A stretch of 64,000 nt of DNA from Azovibrio restrictus DSM 23866 (GTDB taxonomy: Bacteria > Pseudomonadota > Gammaproteobacteria > Burkholderiales > Rhodocyclaceae): positions 186,001-250,000 of the forward strand of contig NZ_AUCH01000001.1 in NCBI RefSeq assembly GCF_000429665.1, given 5' to 3'. Numbering within the stretch: the stretch's first letter is position 1; every line of letters starts with the position of its first letter. The position numbers and the translations under genes are program-made. Below are positions 62,455-64,000 of the stretch, in pieces. The notes below the pieces were generated by a model. The model was given only the letters and a program-made list of their open reading frames with translations, ran no database searches and was not told where the DNA came from.

Positions 62455-63453
62455 TCACTTCGAGACGATCTGGTCGAACACGCCGCCATCAGCAAAGTGG
62501 GTGGCCTTGGCCTTGCTCCAGCCGCCGAAGGCCTCGTCGATGGTGAACAGCTTCACCTTGGGGAACTGGCTGGCGTACTTCTTACCCACCTTTTCCAGGG
62601 TCGGGCGGTAGTAGTTCCGGGCGGCAATTTCCTGGCCCTCCTCGCTGTAGAGATACTCCAGGTAGGCCTGGGCCACCTTGCGGGTGCCCTTCTTGTCCAC
62701 CACCTTGTCCACCACGGCCACGGGAGGCTCGGCGAGGATGGAGAGGGAGGGCACGACGATGTCGAACTTGTCGGGCCCCAGCTCCTTGATGGCCAGGAAG
62801 GCCTCGTTTTCCCAGGACAGGAAGACATCGCCTATGCCCCGCTCCACGAAGGTGATGGTGGAACCCCGGGCCCCGGAATCCAGCACCGGCACATTCTTGT
62901 AGAGCCGCTTCACGAACTCCCGGGCCTTGTCATCACCGCCGTACTTGCGCTTGGCGAATTCCCAGGCGGCCAGGTAATTCCACTGGGCGCCGCCGGAGGT
63001 CTTGGGATTGGGGGTGATCACCTGCACCCCGGGCTTGACCAGATCGTCCCAGTCCTTGATCCCCTTGGGATTGCCCTTCCTGACCAGGAACACGATGGTG
63101 GAGGTATAGGGCGTGCTGTTGAGGGGCAGGCGCTTCTGCCAGTCGGGGGGCAGCACCTTGGCCTTGTCGGCAATGGCGTCTATGTCCCCGGCCAGGGCCA
63201 GGGTCACCACGTCGGCCTCCACCCCGTCGATCACGGCCCGGGCCTGCTTGCCGGAGCCCCCGTGGGACTGTTTGACGCTGAGCTTTTCACCGGTCTTGGC
63301 GGCCCAGTATTTGGCAAAGGCCGGGTTGAATTCCTGGTACAGCTCCCGGGTCGGGTCGTAGGAGACATTGAGGAGGGTGGTCTGGGCCTGGGCCAGGGGA
63401 GAAATCAGGAGGGTGGCGGCGAACAAGCCGGCGATAAGGGATGGGCGCTGCAT
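62455..63453 (-). CDS. Sulfate-binding periplasmic protein (copy 2)
   Basis: 332 residues with a signal peptide (to about 22, TLLISPLAQAQ). The mature start TTLLNVSYDPTRELYQEFNPAF, the KQSHGGSGKQARAVIDGVEAD segment and ITPNPKTSGGAQWNYLAAWEFA show it is a paralogue of copy 1. It ends at a strong terminator, so it can be made in excess of the transporter core. The ATG at 63453 is set by the signal peptide; the longer open frame upstream has no signal sequence. Confidence 0.93.
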   Translation of the reverse strand: MQRPSLIAGLFAATLLISPLAQAQTTLLNVSYDPTRELYQEFNPAFAKYWAAKTGEKLSVKQSHGGSGKQARAVIDGVEADVVTLALAGDIDAIADKAKVLPPDWQKRLPLNSTPYTSTIVFLVRKGNPKGIKDWDDLVKPGVQVITPNPKTSGGAQWNYLAAWEFAKRKYGGDDKAREFVKRLYKNVPVLDSGARGSTITFVERGIGDVFLSWENEAFLAIKELGPDKFDIVVPSLSILAEPPVAVVDKVVDKKGTRKVAQAYLEYLYSEEGQEIAARNYYRPTLEKVGKKYASQFPKVKLFTIDEAFGGWSKAKATHFADGGVFDQIVSK

Positions 63454-63526
63454 GATGGGCTCCGTTGCGTTGATGTGGAGCCAGTCTAGAAACCCGCGCC
63501 ACCCCGGGGAACGATTCATTTCTGAT

Positions 63527-63535
63527 TTGCTTATG
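63527..63535. promoter_or_regulatory. Shared TTGCTTATG element upstream of binding-protein copy 2
   Basis: Same 9-mer as at 62386, 74 bp upstream of the copy-2 ATG. A TTCATT lies close by at 63515, as at the other site. It is in the 189-bp gap shared with the divergent gene at 63643. Confidence 0.4.
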
Positions 63536-63642
63536 CCATTTTCCCGCCCCCGCCAGCCCATAAGCTCATGCTTTTTTCTTCGTTGTCCGCTCCGGGCCCC
63601 GGGACAGAAACTGAGCCCCTTTCAGCGCACCAGGAAAAGAAC

Positions 63643-64000
63643 ATGCCGCTCACCGAACTCGTCCGCCACCTGAACCACCAGGCCCGCCACCAACCGGGTT
63701 CCCTGCGTGTTCCCCAACCCTTTGCCAGCGGCGAACGCCAGGTCTGGGCCCGCTTTGCCGGGCTGCAACTGGGCTCCCGCTTCCTGCCCATTCTCGAACG
63801 CCGCAGCGGGCGGCTGCACGGGCACCGGGCCAGCCTGGAAATCCTGCACCTGGAGCGGGGCACCCGGCTGGAGCCGGAAGCCCTGTTCGTGCTCCCCAGC
63901 GACGATGAGGAGTTCATCTATCTGGACCGGCTGGTGCGCACCCTGCATGCCCTCAACTATCTCAGCCAGGGCCTGCAGGGCAATCTGCTGCTCCAGGTAC
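63643..64000 (+). CDS. Probable EAL-domain c-di-GMP phosphodiesterase (3' end outside window)
   Basis: 119 residues are visible from ATG 63643 (AGGA ribosome site seven bases upstream). VWARFAGLQLGSRFLPILERRSGRLHGHRASLEI (about 34-67) and LVRTLHALNYLSQG (about 96-109) resemble the N-terminal part of a compact EAL-domain family found beside cys genes in related bacteria. The EAL signature itself would lie near the start in classical enzymes and is not seen, so the domain call is tentative. It is divergent from the sulfate-binding gene. Confidence 0.5.
   Translation, partial: MPLTELVRHLNHQARHQPGSLRVPQPFASGERQVWARFAGLQLGSRFLPILERRSGRLHGHRASLEILHLERGTRLEPEALFVLPSDDEEFIYLDRLVRTLHALNYLSQGLQGNLLLQV

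Noticed and set aside
1..64000. tRNA, rRNA, CRISPR arrays, insertion sequences, prophage genes
   Set aside because: Looked for in intergenic gaps and by product type; none seen. Short RNAs cannot be excluded without a covariance-model search.

Overview
The window is a gene-dense, GC-rich stretch of a betaproteobacterial chromosome. Its gene orders fit the Rhodocyclales, perhaps close to Azospira/Dechlorosoma: plsX-fabHDG-acpP-fabF, nadB facing rpoE-rseC-mucD, lepA-lepB-DUF4845-rnc-era-recO, prfB-lysS, and a sulfate-uptake operon ending in cysB. The assignment is inferred from protein character and gene order; no 16S gene or other marker RNA is present. Nearly all of the window is protein-coding core genome. 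I saw no rRNA, tRNA, CRISPR array, prophage or insertion sequence.

Layout. 1-2136 (minus): family 4 uracil-DNA glycosylase (cut by the left edge), rimI, tsaB and a DUF3106 protein. 2301-5057 (plus): OmpR/EnvZ-type two-component pair and a stand-alone response regulator. 5092-6308 (minus): ispF and ispD. 6352-7608 (plus): MgtC/DUF4010 membrane protein. 7609-15692 (minus): recO, era, rnc, DUF4845, lepB, lepA, a glutaredoxin-like gene, mucD, rseC and rpoE, with no rseA or rseB between rpoE and rseC. nadB (plus) diverges from rpoE. 17422-23919 (minus): ygfX-like gene, fabF, acpP, fabG, fabD, fabH, plsX, rpmF and yceD, with a strong promoter. 24034-25334 (plus): maf and an RsmI-like methylase. 25397-28394 (minus): sppA, a Rieske protein, a gph-like phosphatase and rluC, diverging from rne across a 444-bp leader.

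31843-35764 holds an alpha/beta hydrolase, comEC and a DUF2062 gene. lolD/lolC (minus), an RpfE/phosphoglycerate-mutase-like gene and recJ follow. A small accessory patch (about 40600-42600), visibly less GC-rich, carries a GSU2403-type nucleotidyltransferase under two matched inverted repeats, plus a Uma2-type nuclease gene. Next are an EamA transporter, a Cache-PAS-AGDEF diguanylate cyclase, prfB (programmed +1 frameshift), a cupin, lysS, a kinase-fold protein and mnmC.

51943-57514 looks like one sensory unit: a chemoreceptor gene divergent from an orphan periplasmic solute-binding protein that is 3 bp from a three-PAS hybrid histidine kinase. The window closes with cysB, cysA, cysW, cysT and two tandem sulfate-binding protein genes (minus), and a divergent probable EAL-domain gene cut by the right edge.

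The best candidates for something undescribed are the nucleotidyltransferase with its twin operators, the binding-protein/hybrid-kinase/chemoreceptor unit with its palindrome-rich control region, and the rpoE locus that lacks its usual anti-sigma genes.
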